Shown here: one piece after another, positions 34,361 to 45,340 of the stretch
Numbering within the stretch: position 1 is the stretch's first letter
Layout: every line of letters begins with the position of its first letter
NCBI GenBank assembly: GCA_013399855.1
Contig: VXAY01005956.1
Location: 3,460,994 to 3,524,993, forward strand
Direction: 5' to 3'
Origin: Oxyruncus cristatus
Taxonomy: Eukaryota > Chordata > Aves > Passeriformes > Cotingidae
DNA length: 64,000 nt
Notes under the pieces: model-generated
Databases searched by the model: none
Seen by the model: the letters and a program-made list of their open reading frames with translations, nothing else
Told to the model about the DNA's origin: nothing
Translations under genes and position numbers: made by a program

Positions 34361-36946
34361 AGCATGGCTGAAAACATGCTACAATTAACAGGAGGGAGGG
34401 AGATACTATTGCTCTCCTGCTAGTCTTAAAGGCACATTGCTCACATGTGCCTGTTGGGGATGCAAACACCCACAGCTTCAGTCCCAGCATCTCACCCGTC
34501 TGCAGGCAGCCGAGAAGCCCAGGCAGGAGCCCTGTCCGGGTCCGGGGAAGGAGTCAGGAGTGAAGGGGCAGGTAGTGGAGGAGTCTCTGCATCAGGGGCT
34601 GGGGACGAGGCCTGCCACACCTTCACCACTGTCCCAGGGGCCAAATCAAGTCACTCAACCCGAATGCTAGCCCTCATTCCTGGCACAGAGATCTGACTGC
34701 CCACTGCTGCCCCATATCCCAGAGGGTACCAACTGTGTTTTCCAGTAGGCAAGGAGGGCCTGGTACACCCTGGGGCCATGGTGCCCCTCTTCTGGTCTTG
34801 GCAGGAGGGTCAGGTTAGTGGCACTGTTCCCACTTTTCCCCCCTAAGAGCTGGCATCTGAAGCACTCTCCAGAAGACTGCAAAACAGGCAATTTTCCCAA
34901 TTAAAAATATTTATTTTTTTCCTCTATAGTGGTTGCTGCCATAGATAACATGCTTTTCTGAGGAGGAAAAACTGGTGTGAAGCCCTGAATCTTGTTAAAT
35001 CACTTTACATCACAGCACCTGTTAACACCTTTGATTCCCCAAGCCTGCTGGAGGCACCAAAATTAACCTGATCAATACCTGCCTCCACCACCGTGAGAGA
35101 AGCTATTAACAGTGAGGATATTTTAGCCCTGAGCACACAATGCCAAAACAAATCTCTATGGTGAAAAGCAACTTAAGCATAGTGTAACATCAGGCTTTCC
35201 TGAAAAAAACAGACTGAAAGGAAAGGTACAGATTGTGTACTATAAACACTAAACCAGCAAAGAGTTACCACTGATGCAAGCGTGCACCACAGCATAATAA
35301 ACACCTGTTTTCCTGTAGTGCTAGTACAGAGAACTATTAAAACATGATCCCCTGATCAAACCATTACGATGTGTGTTTCACTGCTTCCAGGTTGTGCAGG
35401 TTTGTGCAGAAATACCACAGTGAATTAGTTCAAAATGGTCTTTATTAAGCATTGCATATCTTAAAGAAAGTCTCCTTAACACCAGACCTACAAAACATGC
35501 ATAAGTAGTAATCAAAATGCTAGGCAGAGACACTTAAGGCTTTCTACTCCTGAAGTTTTTCCCCTGAGTATCAAAGATCAAATTTGTTCTACAGAAGATA
35601 GCTGAGGATTTCTCAAGTATAATGCTTCCTGAACTCATTGATTGGTATGCAAACACAGCACAGTGACTACCAGCACATCTCTACAAGCATCTGTCCTGAA
35701 ATATAGCAGTCCCCTGCAACACACTGAATAGAAATATTCTTTGTATATGCATTACTTTTTTTTACTGCAAGACATGATAGATCAATAGCCTTTAAATCCA
35801 ATGGAAATGACTGCCTATTAAATTCATAAGATCAAATGCTGATTTGAATTTTTCCATCGTTTACAACAGTATGAAAACCAGGCCAGCAGGGTCACATCTT
35901 ACTGTCAACTACGAGACCTGTCACTGAGAATTATGTACATGTGTGCAAGGATAGAATTTTTTTTTATTTATGTCAATAAGAGACTTTGTTCTAAAAAAGA
36001 TTTGAGTCTAATTATTCAGCTTTCTGTAGTACGACACTTCATGACATGTCCCTCCTGAGCCTTGTGTCCCCTTCTGAAACATGCAGGAAGAGCTCTACTC
36101 AGTTCAGCAAACAGCTCCTGTATGGACCATGAACTGAAAATTTTGTCCGAGAAAAAATATTTACCAAATAGTGAGAGCTTCTCTTTGAAGGAGATTTCAC
36201 ACACATGCCCAAAATCTGTGAAGAGTAATGCCCGATTCTGTACTCGCTACAAGCTCCTGGCTACAAATAAGGGAAAGAGTCTCTGGGATATGCCCAAGCC
36301 TTCTACCCCAGGGTTCCCTGCACTTACACTTCTCCAAGATGCCTAAACAGAGCAGCTCCCAACATTTTATCCCACTAATCATCCTTCACCTTTTCTCGAC
36401 AGCCCCTACGAGTAACCAACCAGCTACTGAGCACTCACAATAATTCCATGGACATCTGCAGTTCAGAACCACTGGGTTTATAGGGAGGGAGTTCCAGCCA
36501 GAAGAGAGGGGTCCAGGTGCACCTGCTGATAATGGGGTGTGGAGGTTGGGAAGCGACAGCACTGAGCTTTAACATCCTGCTTTCTCGGAAGACACCTCCC
36601 AGCAAAACCAGCAAAAGGAGCAGCTAAAGCATACACAATTTTGAACACTTGCACACGAATTTCGCCTGGTGAGCTGATGTTCCTGAGGTTTATTTGCATT
36701 GGGGAAACTTCAGAACTTCAAAAAAAGGCATTAGCATCCAAGCAAGCCACACTGCCAGGCTACAGCGCCTCAGTGGGAAACATCACAGGACCAGTCTGCA
36801 GTGTTTACCCAAGGAGATGCAAGGGGATTAGAATAGGAGTTTACTGCAGGGAAAAGTTGGGGACATCAGAGACCCTTTCAAACACCCTATTTGCAAGACA
36901 AAAAAAAAAAAATGCCCTTTTGACTTGGCCTGTTTAGAAGACAGAG
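34361..36946. other. Non-coding unique sequence
   Basis: 34400-34900 is still fairly GC-rich but has few CpG sites; beyond it the sequence returns to AT-rich. No gene, RNA gene or known repeat recognised. Confidence 0.55.
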
Positions 36947-36968
36947 ATAGTCAGATATATCTGACTAT
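36947..36968. repeat. 22-bp perfect palindrome
   Basis: The sequence is identical to its own reverse complement, with half-site ATAGTCAGATA and no central spacer. The bases immediately outside do not pair, so the symmetry ends sharply. Confidence 0.95.
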
Positions 36969-38004
36969 GAATCTTTCAAATATCAGCATTGCATTGTGGC
37001 GGTTTTTGGGTTTGTTTGGTTTGTTTTTTTTAAATCAGTATTTTTGTTGTGCTTAAAAATATTCTATTGTATTTAGACATTAGAATCCTACAGGCCACCC
37101 TGTATCTGTGATTTAGAAATGGAAGAATTTGCACTGCAAGAAGAGCTTGTAGAATTCAATGAATATGCTGGCACAGAGTCAAAAGAGCGTGTTTGGACAG
37201 CCTGGGGATTATAAGGTCCCCCAAGCTGCCTTTAACAAGTTGGTTTCACCTTTATCAAGGCTTTCTTCTTTGAGCTATTTTTGAGAAAGTCAGCCCTGAT
37301 TTCTCTGAAATTTTCAAATGTGTTTGAGAAATTTAACGTTAAAATAAGACCACAGGAATAATTCATCAGACAGTTATTTTATATATACTGAATGCCCTTT
37401 GCAGTCAGAGGCTTCTGGGACAAACTCTATAGCCACAATCAACTATGGTGCCTAAAAGTACCAATCAGTCTATCCAGAATGGAGCTCTCAAAGAAGAAAA
37501 GTCACTATTCAGCAATGGGGAGCCAGGCTCTGACTGGTGGTGCTTCTTTCTGGTTCAGTGACAAAAGAATGGCAACAAGTATGAATGAAAAAACCCAAAA
37601 GGTACCAAATGGAAAACAGGCAGTAGCAGAGTGGCCAGAGAGGCCACCTGAGAATCGAAAAACAAACTATCCTAAGACTCAGATGCAGCAAGAATGATTA
37701 AACATCGATACAGAGTCCAAACTACAAGAAGTAGATCCTCTGTTTCTTGGTGCAAGCAAACTGAAGCTAGAAGTATTTTAGGAAGCAAGCACAGGTAACA
37801 GCTTTACTGTAGGGACAACTAGGTTAAATTGAGCTGCGATATAAAGGAGTGAGACTGAATTATTTAAGCTTCCTTTCTGGCCATATGTGCTGTGAACAGC
37901 TGATAAGTCGTAGGAAGAACACGCTACTTTTAGATCTCTTGACTTTCCTGCTCCAGGGCCCTTGTCTCTCTGCTGAGCAAACAGGGAATAAATGCTTATT
38001 GCTA
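36969..38004. other. Non-coding unique sequence
   Basis: A T/G-rich stretch lies at about 37000-37035. An open stretch of 101 codons (37392-37697, plus) has no recognisable features. No repeat identified. Confidence 0.55.
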
Positions 38005-38150
38005 CAGGGAAGCTGGGAAACATGGGTTCTCTCTCTAGCTCTGGTGCTGGCATGATGAATTACTTTGGGCTAACCACTTAAGTTCATAAACCATTCTTTA
38101 AAACAACCTTAATGATTCCACACACATTTGGGAGATGCTTTGAGAAATGG
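38005..38150 (+). repeat. MIR/L2-like ancient interspersed repeat
   Basis: Collinear with the MIR core and L2-like tail. In order it shows AAACATGGGTTCTCTCTCTA with GCTCTGGTGCTGG, then TTACTTTGGGCTAACCACTTA (equivalent of 'ccttgggcaagtcactta'), and a tail containing GATGCTTTGAGAAATGG (equivalent of 'gcgctttgagat'). It is decayed, but the order and spacing of three blocks make a chance match unlikely. Confidence 0.55.
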
Positions 38151-38519
38151 CAATGCAACATAGTCCCCTCTGGCATTTGCCTTCAACAACAAAGACTCCA
38201 GAAACAGAGAGGTCTGTCCAGGCAATGATGATGACCAAGCTCTGTGTTCATCTGGGATACACAAATACTGTATTATGAGCAGAGCTCTTCAAGAAATATT
38301 GCAGTTAATGGCAAATGAAGAGCTCATGTGTCATCAGCAGTGATGAAAATTGCACAGGCTTGGGACCCAGAAAGCACCTGGTGGCACCAAAGTCATTGGA
38401 GGCCTTCTGGCACCCTCCCCATCTCACGTTCCTTCAGGGATTTTCTTTGTAATGAAATTCTTTCTTTTATCCATAATCTCATGAAACCAGGTTCAAATTT
38501 CTATTTATACCAGTTTTAC
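38151..38519. other. Non-coding unique sequence
   Basis: Short unique segment between an ancient MIR/L2-like repeat and a CR1. An open frame begins here at 38328 and runs into the CR1; it has no start of its own that suggests a gene. Confidence 0.5.
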
Positions 38520-38802
38520 AGTCTCATGACCAGTGATAGGACCCAAGGAAATGGCATCAAGCTGAGTCAAGGGAGGTTTAGGCTGGATACAATGAAAAGT
38601 TTTTTCACCCAAAGGGGGGTTGAACACTGGAACAGCCTCCCCAGGGCAGTGCTCACAGCACCAAGCCTGTCAGAGTTCAAGAAGCATTTGGACAACACTC
38701 TCAGGCACACGGTGACATTCCTGGGGTGTCCTGAGCAAGGCCAGCAGTTGGACTGAATGATCCTTGTGGGTCCCTTCCAACGCATCATATTCTGTGATTC
38801 TA
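38520..38802 (+). mobile_element. CR1 LINE 3' fragment with open C-terminal frame
   Basis: A chicken-type CR1 3' end. It starts at CTCATGACCAGTGATAGGAC and runs through GGGAGGTTTAGGCTGGATAC, GAACACTGGAACAGCCTCCC and GATCCTTGTGGGTCCCTTCC to ATTCTGTGATTCT. The frame that reads TSDRTQGNG...FFTQRGVEHWNSLPR...LSEFKKHLD stays open from the fragment's start to a stop at 38756. This matches the translated tail seen in many CR1 copies. It is truncated and has no polymerase domain. The terminal subtype (CTTGTGGGTCCCTTCC) is shared with the copy at 43.4 kb and differs from that at 22.3 kb. Confidence 0.95.
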
Positions 38803-41544
38803 CTTACACACGATTTGCAAGAATTCTAAAAGAATTTACTCCATCCACTTGCCAGAATTTGATAAATATGGTTTCTGCTCAATTCACACTGAACAATATG
38901 GAACAAACCTGTCAAGCTTTACACCTCCACCTTCCTCTTCCACTTCTGGAGACCATCTCTCTGAAAGGCCCCCACAGGAGAATCCCTGCCTTTCCTTTGC
39001 CTTGCTGCTCCCAGATGCAGCAACTCTTCCCTGGGAATCCACTGTCCTAAATACTAGTTACAAGACCTTGCCATATGCAGAGTTTCACATATTGGCACTG
39101 AGGACTTTGTAAAATGGTGCAATATTAGCACCAGAAAGCTGTTAGGGGACCATGGAAGCAGTGGGACTTTTCTTCACACAAAACTACATTGGGAACCTGC
39201 ATTCTGGTGGTGTCCCTCTGCTTCTCAGTTGCAGCATGAGCTTATCCATGCTTTGGGCAGCACATAATGGAGTCAGAGCACAGAAGAGTCAGTTTTTTAA
39301 AATTGGGATTGACCAGCAAGGTCCAAAAACCACAGTGGAGAAAGCAAGAAGTGAGATACCACAAATGAATGATCTTAGGGCTGAGAAGACAGTTTCTCAT
39401 ACAGCAGCTGTCAGAACCTTGCTCTGGAATGGCTCAGCCTTGTCCTAGCTCGGACAGCTGGGGACAGGCTCTGTGCACTCTCCACTTTCCCTAAGAGTTC
39501 CAAGGACTCATGTGCCCCCAAGGGCCCTCCTGGAGCACAGGGAGAGGACACCATCCCCTTCTGCACCCACGATACATTGTGAGCCCCCTGTCCTCCCCTC
39601 CTGTCCCCTTTCACACTCCCTTAGCCAGTGGCTGAACAGGGTGAGGCAGAGAAACACCGCAGAGGAGCCCAGGGGACAGCGCACTGATACAGCCCGTGCT
39701 GGCCCGACCTCTGCTGCTCCAGCACACGCACTCTGCACAAAGCCGCTGGGATGCCACGGCTGCTGTTCCAGCCGTGGGCTGAGGTGTCAGTCCAGCATTT
39801 TCCAGCTGGCCAGAGCAGCAGACTTCGTCTCCCCGTCCCTTTGCAGGACACTCACTGGTGCGTTGTGATTGCTCAGCCTGAGCACATTAACCCAAGAGCT
39901 CTAAAAAGGTTTGTCTGAACTGGGGCTAGAAAGAAAATTACAAAGAAGCTTTGGCAGAAGGGTGAAACCTATCATTAATTTTGGTAGTGAATGACCTGAA
40001 ATACATATATACACGCTGTCCTTTTATAGAGGGACTGGTTTTCTCTATTGCTGCTTTAAAAATGTCATACTAGCTCCACCTAGCACATGGAATGCTTGTA
40101 CTAGCACTAAGGAATCAGTCAGGATTAAGTATGGCCATTTTTGTTCAGTTTGATCAACTGGTTATTTTTTGCAATTCAGACTAATGTTTCCTTTTAATTC
40201 CTTTCACCATCTCCCACAGGAAAAATATGGCCTTCAAGTAATCTCTCAAGGGTACATTTAGTAAGTGTGCAAAAGATTTTACAAATAACTGAGGGGGAAG
40301 GCAACACTTTGTTATGCATTATATATATTTTAAAAGTCCATTAGAGTCCTTCAGATTTATCACGCTACCAGAATCCAGATGGATATTTAATACAAGTACA
40401 ATTTTAAATGTCGATGCAGAAATGTGATTTTTTTTCTTTTTTTTTTTTTTATTGCCTGGATAATTAAAGTGCCTGGGCCACCTCTTGCAAACACTGCCCA
40501 GCAACTCATACCTGGCAAGCTCTGCTGATCACAGCTGGATCAGTATTATCACACTGAAAGTTTCTGCTCAGTAGCTAAGCAGTACAACCACCAGAACAGG
40601 ATTCCTGGAATATTAATTCCAAAGGAAAGTCAATCAGACATAATACTATTAGCACAGCCTGCCCAATTTTTTGTGATTGGCTCTGCACTAAATTTAATAA
40701 AAGAAACTGGCAACCAACAAACAACATTTTTGACAACAGACAAAATAAAATGCTTTTGGAGAAGGGACAAGCATTGAGGTAAGCAATGCACTTACCTACG
40801 GAAATCCAGGAGGGGTTCCTATGGCGTCTGTTGGGACAACTTCCCTCCTAGCAGGGCTAACGAGGGGTGGCACTGCTGGCAATTGCCTTTAAAGGAAGGA
40901 ATCCCTGTGCCACGGATTTTCTGTGTACTCTCCCTAGCTGTTCAGATGGAACGGATTCTCACTGAACATCCAAATGTGAGTAAGCAGAAGATAAATCACT
41001 CAGGGGATATTTTCCAACGTCTGTGTCACAAGTCTCAGAGGAAACTTCACTGCCATTCACACGCTGGTCCTACAGGCCAGATCATGATGTCTGAGGCATA
41101 TTCATTTTAGGCTTCTCTCCAAGTAAGTCAGAAATGGCTGGGAAGATATAAGGGCATCACATGAAGTTTAAATAATCTGTACATCCCTGTACACTCCATG
41201 GGCCTGGGGCTTTGGCGTTCAAGTGATTTGTAGTTCAAGTCCATGGGCTTCTGCATCAAATGACAAACATGTTCACAAGTGGCATTTCAGATGGGATCGA
41301 AATGGCCCCTTAGAAGACACAGAGCAGGGGCATCCAACACAACCTGGGTCTCTCCAAACTCACACTGCAACCCTGCCCAGTTTCAAGTTCAAGCGCTTCT
41401 GCTTAGGGCCCCAATTTGTTGAGAAACCAGCAGACAAGGGGAGAAGGCTAGGCAAAAGCCACTTGGATTTGTGAAAAAGGGGAACTAAAGCAGGTCACTC
41501 CATAGCCTTTTGCAATTACAACAATAGGGAGACACAGCACAGCC
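38803..41544. other. Non-coding unique sequence
   Basis: Mostly AT-leaning, with one GC-richer patch at about 39430-39870 where open frames of up to 131 codons reflect low stop density. A T-rich tract is at 40428-40452. No gene, RNA gene or other repeat recognised. Confidence 0.55.
40428..40452. repeat. T-rich homopolymer tract
   Basis: Runs of T interrupted by a single C (T8CT14-like). Simple sequence; on the minus strand it reads as a poly-A tract, but no retrocopy is visible upstream of it. Confidence 0.9.
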
Positions 41545-41769
41545 ACACAGAAACACAGAATCAACCAGGTTGGAAAAGACCTCCGAGATCATCAAGTCCA
41601 ACCTTTGATCCAACACCACTTTGTCAACTAGACCAAGTGCCACATCCAGTCTCTTCCTTAAATACCTCCAGGGACAGTGAATCCACCACCTCCCTGGGCA
41701 GGCCATTCCAATGTCTGATCACTCTCCTTAAAAGAATTTCTTCCTAATGTAAAGAATCTCTTCCTAAGA
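41545..41769 (-). mobile_element. CR1 LINE 3' fragment
   Basis: Minus-strand CR1 3' end. On the plus strand it reads CAGGTTGGAAAAGACCTCC, GATCATCAAGTCCAACC, ACCTCCAGGGACAGTGAATC, CTCCCTGGGCAGGCCATTCC and AAGAATTTCTTCCTAATG. It ends in a short internal duplication of the TTTCTTCCTAA segment. 5'-truncated and non-functional; the terminal subtype resembles the copy at 22.3 kb. Confidence 0.95.
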
Positions 41770-43363
41770 AAGACATCACAGAAACGTAACAAAAGCCATC
41801 ACACATCCTCAGTATAGTGTATTACCCACAGGAAGCAGGCTCCTCTGTATGGACATTAGCAATCAGATTTTTAATACTTTCATTAAAAAAAAAAAAAAAA
41901 AAACAAACAAGCAAACCCAAACAAACCAAATAGGAAAACCATTTTGAAGATTAGGTCTTCTGCAGAGATAGGAAAAAGAGTTGATATAGACCTTTGTCAC
42001 AGCACTGAGTAATATCAGAGAAACACAGACGAGAGCATACTTGACCCACAGGGATTCAAAAGGGCGAGTCCCGGCCCTGAAAGCTGCGCTACCTTTCCTA
42101 CCTGGGAATCCTGCTCCTGTTTTACAAATGCACCACCTCTGCTGCGCACACTTGGAGCAGACCGAGCCCATATGCTTGGGTGGCTTTGGGCCCACACCAA
42201 GACACGTGCCAGTTCCACTAGGGCAAGAGATGGTAAGTGAATCTGCATGCAGATGGGGAGTATGCATAATGAGATGAGTGCCAGCTCTTTGGCAGTGTGC
42301 TGCCCGGCTGGGAGGGTGATGCCATGTTGATAGCAGATGCTGCTGACACCTGTTGATGGGTACAGCTCTCTCTTTTTAAAAGCAGTCAACCGTGGGAGGC
42401 AAGAAAGCGTGGGGCCCTTAGGCACTCAGGGGACAGAAACAGATAATTGCTTTCCAGGTGCCAGTAGGCAATAAACAAAAGCAAAATGTGTGCTGCAAGG
42501 TTATAGAGTCGGGCAGGGCATGAAGGAATTTGCATCAAACCACAGCACCAGCCCTCAAGGAAAAGAAACACCAGTCTGAAGCTGTAGGACCCGGAACAAT
42601 GGACTTCACTGCTTCATGTACAACAGCAGCAAAGCAGAAAAGATAAACCCCATTAAGTTTTAAAGGGAGCCAGATTTAGCACAGAGACCACACCAGTAAG
42701 ATTCATTCAAGGAGTTTTAATGCTTCCTCTTCCACATCACATTCTTAAATATACCCTCCGTTCACTCTGCCTTAGTAACTCGTTCTTTACTGCATTACAT
42801 TAAAGGAGTCCTATTTGTCTCAGACTGGTTCAGTCAAGGGAAATACTGGAGAAAGTATTAAGGTAGGAAGGGAACTGTGGCTTCCAGAGAATAAAGCTTT
42901 TGTCTCCAGAACCAGTATCAAAATGAAGCTACAAACCTGGGCTGTGGCAACAAAGAACTCCTGCACCAAGCCAGAGATTTCGCTGCTCAGTCAAACTGGT
43001 ATGTTAGGGCAGTCAGGACTCTGTTTGCATGGCCAAAATAGAGCTTGAAACAAATCTGTATTAGGCTACCTACTCCTTTCTTCTTGCTACATTCATGCTC
43101 ACATACTCTTCCTCCACTAACAATTTCTTATTAAATAACCAACTCAGAGATGATGTGATAAAAGGTCATTAGAGATTCTCAATTATTACTAAAAACTCCA
43201 GATTTCAGATAAGGACCTTTTCTTTTCCTTCAAGATTCTATCAAATAGTGTCCCAGCTAACTATTGTCTTCTGACTGAGTTTTGAAACTCAGCTTGTTTG
43301 ATGCCACAGGAGCCTAAATCCCAAGGTAAAAAATTCTCTGGAAATGCTGTCCTGGAAATACTT
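41770..43363. other. Non-coding unique sequence
   Basis: A 19-base A run lies at 41885-41903, followed by CAAA-type repeats. An open stretch of 136 codons on the minus strand (42015-42425) has no recognisable features. No other repeat or gene identified. Confidence 0.55.
41885..41935. repeat. Poly-A followed by (CAAA)n-like tract
   Basis: Nineteen A and then CAAACAAGCAAACC-type repeats. Low-complexity sequence. Confidence 0.9.
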
Positions 43364-43496
43364 TTGTTCAAGAAGCATTTGGTCGATACTCTCAGGAACA
43401 GTGTGTGACTCTTGGGGATGGTCCTATGCCGGGCTGAGGGCTGGACTTGATCCTTGTGGGTCCCTTCCAACTCAGCACATTCTGTGATTCTGTGAT
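43364..43496 (+). mobile_element. Short CR1 LINE 3' end
   Basis: Only the last 130 bp of a CR1 are present: TTCAAGAAGCATTTGG, GATACTCTCAGG, a GGACTTGATCCTTGTGGG block and the terminal CACATTCTGTGATTCTGTGAT with two copies of the end octamer. It belongs to the same terminal subtype as the copy at 38.5 kb. Confidence 0.93.
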
Positions 43497-43541
43497 TTTA
43501 TTTTAAATTGGTTTTGTGCTTTCAGTGAAATCATCCTGTGG

Positions 43542-43570
<29 letters not shown>
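43542..43570. repeat. Poly-A run (29 A)
   Basis: An uninterrupted run of 29 A, the longest homopolymer outside the gaps. It begins 46 bp after the end of a CR1, which does not use a poly-A tail, so the two are probably unrelated. Confidence 0.97.
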
Positions 43571-43572
<2 letters not shown>

Positions 43573-45291
43573 AAATTCCAGCCTTTGGGGAGAGACTGAA
43601 CAGAAAAACTTTTAATATGCAAAGTTCAAAAAGCAACAACAGAAAAGAGGGTTTTGGAAGGAGCACCTCTGGCTGGCCCTAACAATAGCTTTTGTCAGTC
43701 CCCCAGGCTCCAGCAGCACCATAGGCCAGCTGGCTGCATAATTTAACATATAATAACTTATGCATCTTGATCTTATCAGAACATTTTACAGAGGCTAATG
43801 GAAATGGTAGAATAGACTTTTGAGAGCTTATATAGCGCGTGCTTCGAGCTGCTGAGGTTTACACTGCATCCAGTCAATTACCTAATCCAATCTACTGACA
43901 TCTACTGCCAAATGAAGCACAAAGTAAAAGGCATTTAATAAAGGCATGGATGGAACGGAGATCAGCTGACCATGAACAGCATATGACTGTTCAGTCATTC
44001 ACACAGTGATGTACCTAGCACCCTCTGAGCTAATATTTTAGAACTCCTTTTTTTCCTAGGCTCGCTCCTTCTTCTAAAAGCCTGCTGCTGTAAAGATGAC
44101 ACACATTTTAATAGCAAATAATAACGCCTGCAAATAACTGTGCAATACCTCTTGTTGCACAAGTTTACTGTAGAAAAAGCTCTTGTATTTTGCCATAACT
44201 AACAAAGAACGGAAAAGTGCCCTTTGCTTGCCTTTGATCAGTTAAATCCCTGTAGAAGTGAAGACACTGAAAGTAAACCCACACAAGCGCACTTACTGCA
44301 TACAAGCAGCGCTGGAATTACATATTTCCATGGTTGCTTTTTTGAAACAAGCACCAGTCTGTCAGGGCAGACATCATGCCCAGAAAGTTGTTTTTCCCAG
44401 GGTGAGAACAAACCCTCACACTTCGGCTGTTCTGACCTTGCAGCTTTCCCACACGCAGGGAAGTTGACTACACGATGCGTAGAACATCTCAAGTTAGATT
44501 TTTTTTTTTTTCCCCCTCCCAAAATTAATCCCTGTAAGAAAAATAGATCAATGTGAACCAGCCAAATCTAGAAAAACAAAGAAAACAGGTCTGTTGCTAA
44601 GCACAATAACTTTAAGAAGATTGCACTCATTGTAATAGCACAATTATCACAACTGTGCAGAAGATGATTATTTCCGCTAAGATGTGGCAACCTTTTGCAA
44701 AGGTCAGACAGATACTTCCACCTGCAATCACCTGCTGTAGTATCTGAATTTTATCAAGGTATTAGACAGGAAAAAATGACATGATGATCTTCTTGCATTC
44801 TTTTTATATGACTTATGTCCTTTACTGAGTCCTGGCCTCCATATAAGTCATATATCAATGAAAGGAGAGAGTAATAAAAATAGAGGGACACAGAAAAGAT
44901 GAAGAACTGATATTCAAATCCTCCCACGGAAGGCAGACAAACCTCTAAGGAAATGTGGGCAGATTTGTGTTAAGAGGAGGAGAGTGGGAACATGAAAAAT
45001 ATCAGCCAACCAAAATAATGGAAAAACCCAAAAACATACGTACATGGGGATGGCCCTGGGAAACTGGCAGGGACCTCTCTGCAGGAGTATTGTCTGGGGA
45101 ATGAGGTGTCTCGGGGCTTTTAAGTCAGACAATCCAGCCATGAGGTACCAAAGCCTGTCAACATCCACAGCTAGCACAATGGTTATAAAGGGAAACAGGA
45201 ACTAGGACACACTGATAAAAGCAGTAAAATCGCCTTGAAAACACAAGAGCTAAGAGATTAGCAAGCTAAACAATACTTTTTTTCTCCACGC
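43571..45291. other. Non-coding unique sequence
   Basis: No gene or known repeat. 43735-43960 looks like a possible conserved non-coding element. A 12-bp inverted repeat with a 26-bp spacer lies at 44805-44854, and a T12 run at about 44500. Confidence 0.5.
44805..44854. repeat. Inverted repeat, potential hairpin
   Basis: TATATGACTTAT (44805-44816) is the exact reverse complement of ATAAGTCATATA (44843-44854). A further GT wobble and an AT pair can extend the stem into the 26-base spacer. Confidence 0.85.
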
Positions 45292-45340
45292 TGTCATGGT
45301 TGATTGTTTAAAGCCTGTCAAAAGCTCCTCTGGGAAACCC
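45292..45340 (+). repeat. Low-copy dispersed segment, copy B
   Basis: TGTCATGGTTGATT, then AAGCCTGTC and CTCCTCTGGGAAACCC, matching copy A at 26481-26550 in order and orientation. Family unknown. Confidence 0.4.
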
